In this document: positions 42,417-51,541 of the stretch, one piece after another
How positions within the stretch are numbered: the stretch's first letter is position 1
How the letters are laid out: every line of letters begins with the position of its first letter
The notes under the pieces: model-generated
What the model saw: only the letters and a program-made list of their open reading frames with translations
Told to the model about the DNA's origin: nothing
Databases searched by the model: none
NCBI GenBank assembly: GCA_910586725.1
Contig: CAJUJL010000001.1
Span: 62,001-126,000, forward strand
Reading direction: 5' to 3'
DNA from: an uncultured Lachnospiraceae bacterium
GTDB lineage: Bacteria; Bacillota; Clostridia; Lachnospirales; Lachnospiraceae
Length of the DNA: 64,000 nucleotides
Program-made: the position numbers and the translations under genes

Positions 42417-44582
42417 TTACATCAATCCGGCAGGGTCCAATATCAGAGCAATACTGCCGTCCCCAAGCTGCGTACATCCTGAGAGTCCTTTGACTTTCTT
42501 AACGTAAGAAGGAATTGGTTTTACAACAATCTCCTGCTCTCCAATCAGACGGTCTACCAAAAGACATATCTTTCTGTCTTCTATTTCGATAATCAGCATC
42601 ATTCCATCTTCCACAGATTGCCGGTAATCTCCCGTCTCCATACCGTACCATTCGCCAAGGCGCATTACAGGGAAACACTCGCCGCGGATCATAATGTATT
42701 CTTCGCCGTTTGGTTCATGAATCATCATTTCTTCTTTGACGCGGACAAATTCTTTGATAACTCCTATTTCCACGACAAAAGACGCGCCTCCTATTTCTAC
42801 CACAATGCCGTTAATAATTGCAAGCGTCAAAGGAATTTTAAGGCTCATGACGCTTCCTACGCCCGCCGTGCTCTCTATATCCAGCACGCCGCTGACATCC
42901 TGCAGGTTCTGCACAACAACGTCCATGCCTACGCCACGTCCCGAGTACTCCGTAACCTGCTCATTCGTAGAAAATCCCGCCATGGTAATAAACTGGAACA
43001 CTTCTTTGTCCGAATAAGCCGAGTCGGGCTTTCCGTCTTCGAGAAGTCCCTGTTTCTTCGCTTTCGCAAGTATTTTCTCTCTGTCAAGCCCTCTTCCGTT
43101 GTCTTCCACGCTGATCCATACCTTACCGGCTTCCGTTTTGGCTGACAATGTAATTTTTCCTTTTTCCGCTTTACCATTTGCCAGACGTTCTTCGTTGCTT
43201 TCAATGCCATGATCCACCGCATTTCTTACCATATGCATCAGTGGATCCGAAATATGTTCGATAATGTTTTTATCTACTTCGGTATGTTCTCCCACCATCT
43301 CAAATTCAATGTCTTTTCCAAGCTTTCTGGATACATCAAAGACGATTCTGTTCATCTTCTGAAATGTATTTGTCAGCGGAAGCATTCGCATAGACATAAT
43401 TACATTTTGTAAATCGGTAGAAATTTTTGACATCTGAACGGCTGCCTTTGTAAAATTATCCAAATTTAATCCCGGAACCTTTAAATCCGGATTCTGAAGC
43501 ACAACAGATTCAGAAATAACCAACTCTCCGATCAAATCCATCAACTGATCCATCTTGCTTACATTGACGCTGATGAATGAGGATTTTTCTGCTTTCGGTT
43601 TGTCTTTCGCAAGTTTTCTCTGCTTGCCCGGCTCCTTGGACTGAATTACAAAATCACCCGGAGCTATCTTGGATTTCTCATCTTTCTTGGCAGCGCCTTC
43701 TTCTCCATTGCCTGAAGCCTGGGCCTTTGCCTCTATATCTTCTACGCTGGATTCCAAATCAATCTGACTTGATTGTTCACCAAAATCAAATCCCTGGAAA
43801 AACTCTTCCGCCTTACATTCGAAGACGTCCACCTTATCAATCTCATATCCGCCGCCGATAATATCTCTTATCTCATCTTTATCACTCTGCGTCTGCAGGA
43901 GAATTTTAAATCCGTCCTGCAAAACCATTTCTGCACAGCTTTCGTCCGATATAATATCCTCCGGCGAATACAGTAAGTCTTCCGCAACTTCCTTCAATGC
44001 ATATACTATTTTATATGCATGCACGTTTGCCATCTCCGTTTCTGGAGAAAAAGTAATAAAAATTTTATAGAAGCGGCTGTTATTTGTGGCAACTGGCGCA
44101 ATATAGAACTGTTTGGGCTCTTCATGCACATTTCCGGACACCTCTGTTTCTTTATCCTTCTTTTTGCTGTCTCCGCCTTTGATCTTGGTCAGAAATTTAT
44201 CAAGATCTGCTACAATTTCGGTGGAATCACCATCTGCGGAATCGCCATTTTGAATTTTATCCAGTTCACCTGAAATAAAATCCTCTACTGCCAGTACATG
44301 CTCCACCAATTCCATATGGGGAACATCTGTGGGATGGCCTTCCCTCAAAAAATAAAAGACATCTTCCAATTTATGAGATACCGCCGTTATATTATCAAAC
44401 ATCATGATACCGGAGGAACCTTTAATGGTGTGCATCGTTCTGAATATTTCATTGATGCTGTCTTCATCAAAACAGTCTTCATCCTTCTGATCCAAAACGA
44501 TTTCCTGAAGCTGCTCCAACAACTGCTGGTTCTCAAACAGATATATGTCTAGCATGCCTTCCGTATTGAATTCTTCAGCCAT
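42417..44582 (-). CDS. cheA: Chemotaxis histidine kinase CheA
   Basis: Core kinase of the chemosensory array, 721 aa. P1 (Hpt) with phospho-His H51 in MHTIKGSSGIM; a charged linker with a P2-like region; P3 dimer helices (SFISVNVSKMDQLMDLIGELVISES); P4 ATPase (RNAVDHGIE, EDNGRGLD, GRGVGMDVV); P5 CheW-like C-terminus (IPLTLAIINGIVVEIGG to the end). All catalytic features look intact. It should phosphorylate the CheY-like protein encoded 76 nt upstream, and CheB. ATG follows AAAGGAG. Confidence 0.96.
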   Translation of the reverse strand: MAEEFNTEGMLDIYLFENQQLLEQLQEIVLDQKDEDCFDEDSINEIFRTMHTIKGSSGIMMFDNITAVSHKLEDVFYFLREGHPTDVPHMELVEHVLAVEDFISGELDKIQNGDSADGDSTEIVADLDKFLTKIKGGDSKKKDKETEVSGNVHEEPKQFYIAPVATNNSRFYKIFITFSPETEMANVHAYKIVYALKEVAEDLLYSPEDIISDESCAEMVLQDGFKILLQTQSDKDEIRDIIGGGYEIDKVDVFECKAEEFFQGFDFGEQSSQIDLESSVEDIEAKAQASGNGEEGAAKKDEKSKIAPGDFVIQSKEPGKQRKLAKDKPKAEKSSFISVNVSKMDQLMDLIGELVISESVVLQNPDLKVPGLNLDNFTKAAVQMSKISTDLQNVIMSMRMLPLTNTFQKMNRIVFDVSRKLGKDIEFEMVGEHTEVDKNIIEHISDPLMHMVRNAVDHGIESNEERLANGKAEKGKITLSAKTEAGKVWISVEDNGRGLDREKILAKAKKQGLLEDGKPDSAYSDKEVFQFITMAGFSTNEQVTEYSGRGVGMDVVVQNLQDVSGVLDIESTAGVGSVMSLKIPLTLAIINGIVVEIGGASFVVEIGVIKEFVRVKEEMMIHEPNGEEYIMIRGECFPVMRLGEWYGMETGDYRQSVEDGMMLIIEIEDRKICLLVDRLIGEQEIVVKPIPSYVKKVKGLSGCTQLGDGSIALILDPAGLM

Positions 44583-44658
44583 ATACTTCTCCTTTCCTGC
44601 GTATTTATATATGCTATGCGTTAATAAAACGCCATAACCCGATAAACGGGATATGTGC

Positions 44659-45051
44659 CTATATCAAATTAAGTTTTTTCAGCGCTTTCTCAAATTTGTC
44701 CTGATCAATCGGTTTCCCGGAATAAATCGTACATCCCAATTCAAATGCCATCTTAACATTTTTTTCGTCATTTAAAGCCGTAGTCATAATCACTTTTACC
44801 GCTTTATCTTCCGGAATATTACGTTCTTTTTCCAGATTACGTATTCCTACCAGGGACTGATAACCATCCATAACCGGCATCATAATGTCAAGACATACCA
44901 AATCATAGGGCTCGTCGTCTTCCAAAGCCATCATAAACGCATCCACCGCTTCCATTCCGTCCACAGTAACATCGCATTCGCCGTACTTTGAAAGAAAATT
45001 CAACATAAATTTCCTTGTTGCAAAATCATCTTCAGCCAACAAAATTTTCAT
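44659..45051 (-). CDS. cheY: CheY-like single-domain response regulator
   Basis: A stand-alone receiver of 130 aa with the acidic pair ED at 7-8, phospho-acceptor D55 (LVCLDIMMPVMDGY), the conserved Thr in VIMTTAL and Lys in SGKPID. No output domain. In motile bacteria CheY binds the flagellar switch; here no flagellar genes are in view, so it might act as a phosphate sink or on another target. It is 12 nt after cheB and has AAAGGAG before ATG. Confidence 0.88.
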   Translation of the reverse strand: MKILLAEDDFATRKFMLNFLSKYGECDVTVDGMEAVDAFMMALEDDEPYDLVCLDIMMPVMDGYQSLVGIRNLEKERNIPEDKAVKVIMTTALNDEKNVKMAFELGCTIYSGKPIDQDKFEKALKKLNLI

Positions 45052-45063
45052 ACTGTTTCTCCT

Positions 45064-46092
45064 TTACATTTTATTTAATAATGCGTATGTCCTTCCAGCA
45101 ATATCATTTAATTTTTCCTGATACTGCACAGCTCCCAGATCATATGCAACTTTGGGCATACCGTAAACCACACAGGTCGACTCATCCTGTCCAATGGTTT
45201 TTGCACCGGCTTTTCGCATAGCCAGAAGTCCCTTTGCGCCATCTCCGCCCATTCCGGTTAAAATAATTCCTACCGCATTGGCTCCGGCTGTTTTTGCAAC
45301 AGACTCAAAAAGAACGTCAACCGACGGACAATGTCCGTTTACTTTCGGCCCTTTTTTACATTCAACCTGATATGTGCCGTTTACCTTCACAAGATGCATA
45401 TGCATATCTCCTCCCGGAGCAAGAAGCAAATGGCCCGGAAGCACCACATCCCCCGTCTGCGCTTCCTTTACTTTGATCCGGCACTGATCATTCAGGCGCT
45501 TTGCATACATTGATGTAAATCCGGGCGGCATATGCTGCGTTACCACAACGCCCGGAATATCCGTTCCAAAATCTTTTACCACGGAGAAAATTGCCTCCGT
45601 ACCGCCTGTGGAAGCCCCGATTGCGATAATGTTGTTTTTCCCCTTTGGAGAAAGATACTGCTGCTCACTCATCATCACATTTTTCTTGATATTGCTTATC
45701 TTTGCAGTAGATGCAATTTTAATCTTTACCATAAGCTCATTTCTGATAAAATCTTCCAGCTGAGCACGGTTGGATAAGGCGGGCTTTGCTACAAAATCAA
45801 CGGCTCCGGCATTTAACGCGTCAAATACTTTATCGCTTAAAGAACTGATTACGACAACCGGCAGCGGATACTGAGGCATCAGCTTCCGCAGAAAATCAAT
45901 GCCGTTCATTCTCGGAAGCTCCACGTCCAGCGTCATAACATCCGGCCTATACTGTATAATCGCATCTCTCGCTTCATAAGGATCTTTTGCAGTCGCTACA
46001 ACCTGTATGGCAGGATCTCTTTTTAAATTCTGCACCAGCAGCTCACGAAACACGATAGAATCTTCTACTATCAGAACTCTAATTGGTTTCAT
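45064..46092 (-). CDS. cheB: Chemotaxis protein-glutamate methylesterase CheB
   Basis: Receiver (D56 in VMTLDVELPRMNG) joined to the methylesterase domain (342 aa in all). Catalytic residues visible: Ser in AIGASTGGTEAI, His in VTQHMPPGFT, Asp in TGMGGDGAKG. Removes methyl groups from, and deamidates, receptor glutamates, opposing CheR, whose gene ends 3 nt upstream. Ribosome site AAGGAAGG. Confidence 0.97.
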   Translation of the reverse strand: MKPIRVLIVEDSIVFRELLVQNLKRDPAIQVVATAKDPYEARDAIIQYRPDVMTLDVELPRMNGIDFLRKLMPQYPLPVVVISSLSDKVFDALNAGAVDFVAKPALSNRAQLEDFIRNELMVKIKIASTAKISNIKKNVMMSEQQYLSPKGKNNIIAIGASTGGTEAIFSVVKDFGTDIPGVVVTQHMPPGFTSMYAKRLNDQCRIKVKEAQTGDVVLPGHLLLAPGGDMHMHLVKVNGTYQVECKKGPKVNGHCPSVDVLFESVAKTAGANAVGIILTGMGGDGAKGLLAMRKAGAKTIGQDESTCVVYGMPKVAYDLGAVQYQEKLNDIAGRTYALLNKM

Positions 46093-46095
46093 ACA

Positions 46096-46917
46096 TCAAT
46101 CATTTCCTTCCTTTTTCCTAAATATGGAGGGCTGTATAATCTGAAACGGCGTGCTCCCACGGTCAATCGTTTCGGTAGTTCCAACAAACAGATAACCCCC
46201 CGGTTCCAAAAAATTATATACTTTCTGAAGAAGCTGACGTTTTGTATCCTCGTCAAAATATATCATAACATTGCGTAAAAATACAGTATGCATTTTTCTT
46301 TTAAACGGAAATGGGTTCATTAAATTAAACTGTCGGAAAAGCACTTCCTTTTTCAGTTCCTGCGTCACCTGAAACTGACTTCCTCCGGCAACGGGCTTGA
46401 AAAAATGCTTTTTCCACTGATCCGGAATGTTTTTGAGCTGCTCCGCAGTGTAAACTCCCGCCATCGCCTGCTGCAATACCCTTGTTGATATATCTGTCGC
46501 CAATATTCTTGTATCCCAGCTTTTTCTGTCCACTCCAAAAAAATCAGCAAGAACCATAGCGATCATGTAAGGCTCTTCTCCCGTGGATGCGGCTCCACAC
46601 CAAATGCGCAGATTTTTGGTCTTATCTTCCTTTGTCTTTAACCAGGGAAGGACTTCTTTTCTGAAAAATTCAAAATGCTCAAATTCTCTCATAAAATATG
46701 TATGATTGGTTGTCAAAAGATTTACAAGCATTTTTTCCAGCGTGCCTGTCTTGTCTTTTCTGATTGAGTCCAGATACTCCGTACACGTAGCATATCCGCT
46801 CTTTTTCAGGTAATTATCCAGGCGGCCATTGATAATGACTTTTTTCTGGGTTAAATCTATGCCGTAATTCTGTTTCATATAAACTGAAATTCTATGAAAT
46901 TCCTCATCGGTTATCAA
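46096..46917 (-). CDS. cheR: Chemotaxis protein methyltransferase CheR
   Basis: S-adenosylmethionine-dependent methyltransferase of 273 aa that methylates receptor glutamates. It has the N-terminal helical domain, then the SAM fold with LRIWCGAASTGEEPYMIAM, ILATDIS and VFLRNVMIYFD. The start appears to be TTG at 46917, 8 nt after AGGGGG; no in-frame ATG fits. Partner of CheB in adaptation. Confidence 0.96.
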   Translation of the reverse strand: MITDEEFHRISVYMKQNYGIDLTQKKVIINGRLDNYLKKSGYATCTEYLDSIRKDKTGTLEKMLVNLLTTNHTYFMREFEHFEFFRKEVLPWLKTKEDKTKNLRIWCGAASTGEEPYMIAMVLADFFGVDRKSWDTRILATDISTRVLQQAMAGVYTAEQLKNIPDQWKKHFFKPVAGGSQFQVTQELKKEVLFRQFNLMNPFPFKRKMHTVFLRNVMIYFDEDTKRQLLQKVYNFLEPGGYLFVGTTETIDRGSTPFQIIQPSIFRKKEGND

Positions 46918-46978
46918 GTTTCATTCCCCCTGTCATAATAATCATATCGCATATGAGCAATTTGTTTTCCTGTCTGCA

Positions 46979-48016
46979 TCAGCAAAGCTGACGCGAAATC
47001 TTACAGCATATCTCCAAAATATCAGGATTCAGTTTCACACCCGATTCTTTACGCATGATTTCCAAAGCTTCTTCCCTGCCGCAATCCGCATTTTCCGTCA
47101 GCGTACAATACAAATCGATAACGGACACAATCTGCGCCGCCAGCGGAATTTCATTTTTCGACAAACCTTCGGGATAACCGCTCCCATCCCAGTTTTCATG
47201 GTGATGCCGTATAATATCCACAGATATAACGACAAAATCATTGTAATCACTATTTGCATAAAGATCACTTAGAAATTTTGCGCCAATATCCGTATGCGTC
47301 CGCATAACTTCAACTTCTTCTTCGGTAAGAGGAGTGTTTTTTCGCAAAATTTCCATTGGAATCCCAATATTTCCTATATCGCAAATCGGCGCCGCCAGTT
47401 CTATCGTCTCAATAAAAGAATCCGAAATCTTTCCTTCAAACAATGGCGACAACTGCATTCCCTGCGCCAAAACTCTGCAGTTGCGCTGCAACCTTCTGGT
47501 ATATTCTATTTCCTGATCGGAATTTTTGGAAGCAATGTTTGCAAGCGCATATAAAATATTTTTCTTTTCCTGCTCCATCTGGGCAAGCTGCTCGCTGACA
47601 GAAATCTGAAGCCTTCTGTTCATTTCGATCAGTTCCTGCTTCGCTTCATTCAGGCGGAGATAAACGCCCACCCGGGCCTCAATCACCTCCGGCACAAAAG
47701 GCTTCGTAATATAATCCTCTCCTCCAAGAGAGAGTCCCTCTACAATATCTTCCGGATGATCAAATGCGGAAATAAAAACAATTGGAATATTCTTCGTTTT
47801 CTCATTTGATTTCAAAGCTCTGCACAATTCATATCCGTCCATTCCCGGCATGGAAATATCGGTCAGAACCAGCTGTGGCGCATGCTCCTGCACCATTTCC
47901 AGAGCAAGCGCTGCGCTGTCAGCTAAAATAGGCCGGCAGCCCATACCGGATATAATCTCTTCAAGAATCAAACGATTTGTTTCCACATCATCTACAATGA
48001 GAACTTTTGCATCCAT
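46979..48016 (-). CDS. Response regulator with degenerate HD-GYP domain
   Basis: Receiver (phospho-Asp in LVLTDISMPGMDGY), a coiled-coil linker, then an HD-GYP domain. The GYP part is intact (RHHHENWDGSGYP), but the hallmark HD reads PICDIGNIGIP, with Cys for His and Asn for the usual Lys. Cyclic-di-GMP hydrolysis may therefore be impaired or lost, leaving a binding or scaffold role. The start is taken as ATG at 48016, 12 nt from AAGGAGG; the TTG that abuts the ribosome site is less likely. It follows the kinase gene by 8 nt. Confidence 0.88.
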   Translation of the reverse strand: MDAKVLIVDDVETNRLILEEIISGMGCRPILADSAALALEMVQEHAPQLVLTDISMPGMDGYELCRALKSNEKTKNIPIVFISAFDHPEDIVEGLSLGGEDYITKPFVPEVIEARVGVYLRLNEAKQELIEMNRRLQISVSEQLAQMEQEKKNILYALANIASKNSDQEIEYTRRLQRNCRVLAQGMQLSPLFEGKISDSFIETIELAAPICDIGNIGIPMEILRKNTPLTEEEVEVMRTHTDIGAKFLSDLYANSDYNDFVVISVDIIRHHHENWDGSGYPEGLSKNEIPLAAQIVSVIDLYCTLTENADCGREEALEIMRKESGVKLNPDILEICCKISRQLC

Positions 48017-48024
48017 ATTATGTA

Positions 48025-49452
48025 TCAACCTCCTTGCGTTTCCAGAAGACGGTTTAATTCTGCAAACTCAGTTGCTATTCTGTCGTAATTCTCTTTTTGT
48101 ATGGCCATCTTAAGCCGCAGCACAACCCTGCCCACTTCTCTTGGCGCGCCGCTTGTCAGCTCTCTGACCGTATCCATAAACATTTCCGCTTTTTCCCAGT
48201 TTTCCATTTCCACGCACAAGATCAGCTTCGATAAATTATTTTTCAGACTTTTGATATTCTCTGCCGTTCCGTATTCTCTGATGTTTTCTACGGAATCTTC
48301 CTCCAATGGGGATGTATATACAGGTACCTCCACAGCTTCCTGCTGCAAGGACTCACCGTCCTCTTCACAAACGCCCGCCCAAATAGAAAACGAGAACGTG
48401 CTTCCTTTATTCTTTTCGCTTTCCACTTCGATCCTGCCGCCCATCAATTCCACTAACTGCTTGCAGATATTTAATCCAAGTCCTGTTCCGCCGTACTTTC
48501 TGGAAATAGACGCGTCTACCTGTGAAAAACTCTGAAATAATTTTTCTTTATCTGCATCATCAATACCAATTCCGGTATCTTTTACCATAAAAAACAATTC
48601 CATCTTATCGCTTACGCGGGCCGTTCTGACGGCCTCCACCGTAATTTTCCCGACAGAAGTAAACTTCTGCGCATTGGAAATCAGGTTGCCTAGTATCTGT
48701 ACAATACGCAGTTCATCCCCAACAATATATTCCGGTATCTGCGGCGATACGGTCATAAAAAAACCAAGCCCTTTCTCCGTAAGCTTATTGATGTGATTGT
48801 CTTTGACATAATCCATCATATTCCTGAAGTGGAATTTACGCGGCTCCAAAGTAAATTTGCCGGCTTCCAGTTTGGAAAAATCGAGAATGTTGTTGATGAT
48901 CTTGTTCATGTCCGCGCAGCAGCGCTCAATCAGTTTCAAAGACTTTACCAGTCGTTTATCCATGTCGTCGCTGTATAATTCTCTGACATTTCCCAGGATT
49001 CCATTGACCGGAGTCCTAAGCTCATGCGTCACATTCGCGACAAATTCAGACTTTACTTTTAAAGCCTGTTTTGCTTCCTGTTTCACCTGTTCGATTTCTT
49101 TATTCAAAAATTCCTTTTCCAGAATATCATTTGCCATGCACAGATACATTCCGGAAATGTCTCTGCTTTTTTTTATTTTCGCTTCTACAGGAAAACATGT
49201 GAAATTCCTGCGGTATGCCACAAGGTTATTGATTTCCTCACCAAATACATACTCTGTCTCAAATCCGTCTTCTGCTAGACGAAACGTGTTTGGAAAAATA
49301 TCGCTTATATGCCTTCCGCGCAAATCATCCGCATATTCCAGCTTTTTCATTGCCGTATCGTTTGCGCAGACAATAAATCCTTTTTCATCAAAAATAAGTA
49401 TTATTTCCAATGCGTCGTTCATTTGAAATATGCAGCTTTCACTCTTATCCAT
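48025..49452 (-). CDS. PAS-containing histidine kinase (475 aa)
   Basis: Soluble kinase: N-terminal PAS domain (about 1-115, with FDEKGFIVCANDTAMKKL), HisKA with FVANVTHELRTPVNGILGN, HATPase (NLISNAQKF, DTGIGIDD, GTGLGLNICKQL). The last 85 residues are a helical region resembling an Hpt bundle, but I see no HxxKG phospho-acceptor motif. Ribosome site AGGAGG before ATG 49452. It probably phosphorylates the receiver of the REC-HD-GYP protein encoded just downstream. Confidence 0.9.
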   Translation of the reverse strand: MDKSESCIFQMNDALEIILIFDEKGFIVCANDTAMKKLEYADDLRGRHISDIFPNTFRLAEDGFETEYVFGEEINNLVAYRRNFTCFPVEAKIKKSRDISGMYLCMANDILEKEFLNKEIEQVKQEAKQALKVKSEFVANVTHELRTPVNGILGNVRELYSDDMDKRLVKSLKLIERCCADMNKIINNILDFSKLEAGKFTLEPRKFHFRNMMDYVKDNHINKLTEKGLGFFMTVSPQIPEYIVGDELRIVQILGNLISNAQKFTSVGKITVEAVRTARVSDKMELFFMVKDTGIGIDDADKEKLFQSFSQVDASISRKYGGTGLGLNICKQLVELMGGRIEVESEKNKGSTFSFSIWAGVCEEDGESLQQEAVEVPVYTSPLEEDSVENIREYGTAENIKSLKNNLSKLILCVEMENWEKAEMFMDTVRELTSGAPREVGRVVLRLKMAIQKENYDRIATEFAELNRLLETQGG

Positions 49453-49473
49453 GGCATCCTCCTGCATAAACCT

Positions 49474-49512
49474 AAAAAGGCAGCAAAAGATATTTATACT
49501 TCTTTGCTGCCT
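49474..49512 (-). terminator. Intrinsic terminator after the first REC-HD-GYP gene
   Basis: GGCAGCAAA pairs with TTTGCTGCC around a loop of about 12 nt, followed on the minus strand by five T's (the A run at 49474-49478). It would separate the first gene of the cluster from the kinase-che operon. Confidence 0.75.
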
Positions 49513-49529
49513 GTAATAAGTTCCAAGTA

Positions 49530-50615
49530 TTACGAAAAATCATACATCTCATTCAGTTCCACAATATTGGAAAACTTTTCTTTTGCAAACTTAAAACATT
49601 CCAGTATGTCCGGCGGGAACTGACCGCACTCCCCATTCACAATCATATTATATGCTTCGTCAGCAGTAAATGAACTTTTATACACTCTTGGACTTATCAA
49701 AGCATCATAAACATCTGTTATAGCAACAACCTGCGCACTAATCGGAATCTCATCTCCTGCCAAATGATCAGGATAACCTCTGCCATCCCATCTTTCATGA
49801 TGATGTCTGCAGATCTCATAACAGTAACGGTCAAATTCACTCGTCTGATTCCTGTAGAATTTCTGCAATATTTCTCCCCCAATGATCGTATGGGTTTTCA
49901 TGATTTCAAATTCTTCATTTGTCAGTCGGCCCGGCTTTAATAATATGGCATCCGGAATGCCGATCTTACCTATATCATGTAAAACTGACGCTCTGGTAAT
50001 CAGATTTACCTGAGAATCCGTCAGGCCGTATTTAGGAAACATCTCCATAAGGCAATTTAACATGATCCTTGTAAGAGACTTAATGCGCTTGGTATGGTCG
50101 CCTGTTTCGGCGTTTCTGGATTCGATCACGGAGCTTAGAGCGTCAATGACAAATTCATTGTTGTCATTGATTTCCTTTTGCTGCGCTAAAATTGCTTTTT
50201 CCTGTTCCTTTAAGCGCACTTCCATGTTATATTTGTTCTGGTATAACTTAATAATGTTATTGCATCTTTTCTTAACTATATAAGGATAAAATGGTTTATG
50301 TATAACATCCGCCACTCCGTATGAATATGCTTTATCTTCACTGTCTCCAATCGTCTCGCTGGTAATCAAGATGACCGGTATTGTATCCAGAAGATCATTC
50401 TCCCGCATATACTCCAACACCTTGAACCCATCCATAACGGGCATGATAATATCCAATAAAATCAATGCGATATTGTGCGTATTTTCAATATGATAAATCG
50501 CTTCCTTCCCGTTGGCGGCTTCAATCTTGGAATATTCTTCATCATCGAACATTCCATCAAGGATCAATCGATTAATTTCTTCATCATCTACGATTAATAT
50601 CTGTTGCTTATTCAT
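49530..50615 (-). CDS. Response regulator with intact HD-GYP domain
   Basis: Receiver (phospho-Asp in LILLDIIMPVMDGF), coiled-coil linker and HD-GYP phosphodiesterase domain (361 aa). The metal and signature motifs are complete: SVLHDIGKIGIPD and CRHHHERWDGRGYP. It should hydrolyse cyclic-di-GMP when phosphorylated. It has its own promoter and terminator and is a paralogue of the degenerate protein downstream. The cognate kinase is not certain. ATG at 50615 follows GAGGGG. Confidence 0.93.
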   Translation of the reverse strand: MNKQQILIVDDEEINRLILDGMFDDEEYSKIEAANGKEAIYHIENTHNIALILLDIIMPVMDGFKVLEYMRENDLLDTIPVILITSETIGDSEDKAYSYGVADVIHKPFYPYIVKKRCNNIIKLYQNKYNMEVRLKEQEKAILAQQKEINDNNEFVIDALSSVIESRNAETGDHTKRIKSLTRIMLNCLMEMFPKYGLTDSQVNLITRASVLHDIGKIGIPDAILLKPGRLTNEEFEIMKTHTIIGGEILQKFYRNQTSEFDRYCYEICRHHHERWDGRGYPDHLAGDEIPISAQVVAITDVYDALISPRVYKSSFTADEAYNMIVNGECGQFPPDILECFKFAKEKFSNIVELNEMYDFS

Positions 50616-50663
50616 GATATCCCCTCAATATATCTCCTTACAATCTACATTTCCCTGACGTTA

Positions 50664-50692
50664 ATGATAACATCTCCCCATAAAAATGTCAA
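50664..50692 (-). promoter_or_regulatory. Promoter of the REC-HD-GYP gene
   Basis: Minus strand: TTGACA (50687-50692), a 17-nt spacer and TATCAT (50664-50669), about 50 nt before the start codon. Confidence 0.75.
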
Positions 50693-50786
50693 ATAATTTC
50701 TGGCGCGCGCTTATCCGTCTCATCTGGTTTTACCCCTTTACGCAGCCTTTATTATAATCTTAATTTCACAATTTGTCCATATATAA

Positions 50787-50817
50787 TGTAAACCCTTTCG
50801 AATGGCAAATGTTTACA
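50787..50817. promoter_or_regulatory. Inverted repeat upstream of the ECF S-component (BirA-like spacing)
   Basis: TGTAAAC, a 17-nt spacer and GTTTACA, overlapping the last base of a plus-strand TATAAT (50782-50787). Half-site and spacing resemble BirA biotin operators of Firmicutes. The -35 box is poor. Operator identity is a guess. Confidence 0.4.
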
Positions 50818-50908
50818 TTTTTCTAACTGGTATTTCTGTTTTTTACAAAATTGGTACTTTAAACATATCCAATCGGCGCATATGATGAAAAAAAGGAGGA
50901 ATTTCATT

Positions 50909-51487
50909 ATGAAACACAGCACAAAAAAAATGACGCTCGCAGCCCTTATGGCTGCCTTTACCTGCATTGCAACAATGGTCATCAAAATATCCACTCCAAC
51001 TTTCGGATATATTCACCTTGGCGACGGCCTTGTCCTTCTCTGCGGAATTACGCTTGGCCCCGGCGCCGGATCACTTGCTGCCGGAATCGGGTCTATGTTC
51101 GCGGATATTTTTTCAGGTTATGCCGCCTGGGCTCCTGCCACGTTTATCATTAAGGCATTGACTGCCTACTGCATGGCACGTCTGTTTTACGGGTTAAAAT
51201 TATGCACAAAATCCCCCTTGATATCCAAAGCAGGTGTAATCATCGGCGGCGCCGCAAGTGAGATCCTTATGACAGCGGGTTATTTCTTCTATGAAACAGG
51301 CCTTGCCGCAATTTCCGCCGGAGGTTTTTCTAAAACAACGCTTGCAGCCGGAGCCGCGTCTTCCGCCCTGGGCATACCGTTTAATCTGGTTCAGGGATTA
51401 ACCGGCATTCTAATCTGCTCTCTGCTGCTTCCGATTTTTATGAAAGTCCCGATAACCAGAGAATGCATTTTGGCTCCTCATAATTGA
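50909..51487 (+). CDS. ECF transporter S-component
   Basis: Substrate-binding membrane subunit of an energy-coupling-factor vitamin transporter, 192 aa with about six hydrophobic helices. The pattern GYIHLGDGLVLLCGITLGPGAG followed by GSMFADIFSGYAAWAPATFIIK is typical of the DUF1393/PF07155 group (riboflavin- or hydroxymethylpyrimidine-type S-components). The A, A' and T energising subunits are not in the window. ATG at 50909 follows AGGAGG. It is one of only two plus-strand genes. The ligand is unknown; an upstream palindrome may link it to a vitamin regulator. Confidence 0.85.
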   Translation: MKHSTKKMTLAALMAAFTCIATMVIKISTPTFGYIHLGDGLVLLCGITLGPGAGSLAAGIGSMFADIFSGYAAWAPATFIIKALTAYCMARLFYGLKLCTKSPLISKAGVIIGGAASEILMTAGYFFYETGLAAISAGGFSKTTLAAGAASSALGIPFNLVQGLTGILICSLLLPIFMKVPITRECILAPHN

Positions 51488-51497
51488 GGAGCCAAAA
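51468..51497. repeat. Perfect hairpin overlapping the stop of the ECF gene
   Basis: 13-bp perfect arms (51468-51480 with 51485-51497), loop TAAT. T's lie on the 5' side and A's on the 3' side on either strand, so it lacks the T tract of an intrinsic terminator. It could stabilise the 3' end of the message. Confidence 0.6.
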
Positions 51498-51541
51498 AAT
51501 GAAATCTTATTCTTATCTATAAATTTTACCTTTATGTAAAA

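Noticed and set aside
51468..51497. Hairpin at the end of the ECF gene as an intrinsic terminator
   Set aside because: T's precede and A's follow the stem on both strands, the reverse of an intrinsic terminator; listed as a repeat instead.
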